Origin: Sphingomonadales bacterium
GTDB lineage: Bacteria > Bacteroidota > Bacteroidia > NS11-12g > UBA955
DNA length: 38,993 nt
Direction: 5' to 3'
NCBI GenBank assembly: GCA_016872175.1
Contig: VHBA01000020.1
Coordinates: forward strand, 1-38,993
Position 1 is the first letter of the stretch; every line of letters starts with the position of its first letter. A model generated the notes under the pieces. The model saw only the letters and a program-made list of their open reading frames with translations. It did not search any database and was not told the DNA's origin. Below are positions 38,724 through 38,993 of this stretch, piece after piece. Both the position numbers and the translations under genes were made by a program.

Positions 38724-38993
38724 TTAAAGCACGTGCTTTTCTGCGTGGTAAGAGCTTCTTACCATAGGACCGCTTTCAACATGCAGGAATCCCTTTGCCA
38801 GCCCGGCTGTTTCCCATGCTTTAAATTGATCAGGATGAACAAATTCAGCGACCGGCAAATGCATTTTTGTGGGTTGCAGATATTGCCCCAGGGTAAGTAC
38901 ATGGCATTGGTTCGCATACAGGTCATCCATAAGTTGCAGCACCTCTTCCGGTGTTTCGCCACAACCCATCATGGCACCACTTTTGGTTCTGAG
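38724..38993 (-). CDS. lipA: lipoyl synthase, C-terminal part, truncated by the window edge
   Basis: Minus-strand frame open to the edge: [89 protein letters not shown]. Confidence 0.92.
   Translation of the reverse strand, partial: LRTKSGAMMGCGETPEEVLQLMDDLYANQCHVLTLGQYLQPTKMHLPVAEFVHPDQFKAWETAGLAKGFLHVESGPMVRSSYHAEKHVL

Overview
This 39-kb window reads as a Bacteroidota chromosomal segment. The evidence is four large proteins with apparent type IX secretion (T9SS) C-terminal sorting domains, a TamL-like lipoprotein, DUF4175, and several TAnnTTTG -7-like motifs. It is mostly core or housekeeping gene content: UbiA prenyltransferase, an RlmI-like methyltransferase, a FKBP lipoprotein, a YbiT-like ABC-F protein, ssb, a DCC protein, DUF4175, a TrmH/SpoU methyltransferase, tamL, an M48 protease, a NlpC/P60 peptidase, clpC, dnaB, HtrA/Deg, an ECF sigma factor with a putative anti-sigma, dapF, and the C-terminal part of lipA. 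I saw no CRISPR array, rRNA, tRNA, transposase or phage module. No clear-cut new system is evident. The best leads are: (i) a divergent HtrA / ECF sigma / membrane anti-sigma-like / dapF locus resembling an envelope-stress circuit; (ii) a homogentisate-prenyltransferase-like UbiA translationally coupled to a methyltransferase; (iii) tamL followed by an M48 lipoprotein protease and a C40 peptidase instead of tamB; (iv) an ABC-F protein whose second Walker A has decayed; (v) an Ssb with a non-acidic C-terminal tail; and (vi) a REP-like and tandem-repeat patch between terminators downstream of a giant PKD adhesin-like gene. All homology statements come from motif reading by eye. No searches were run.
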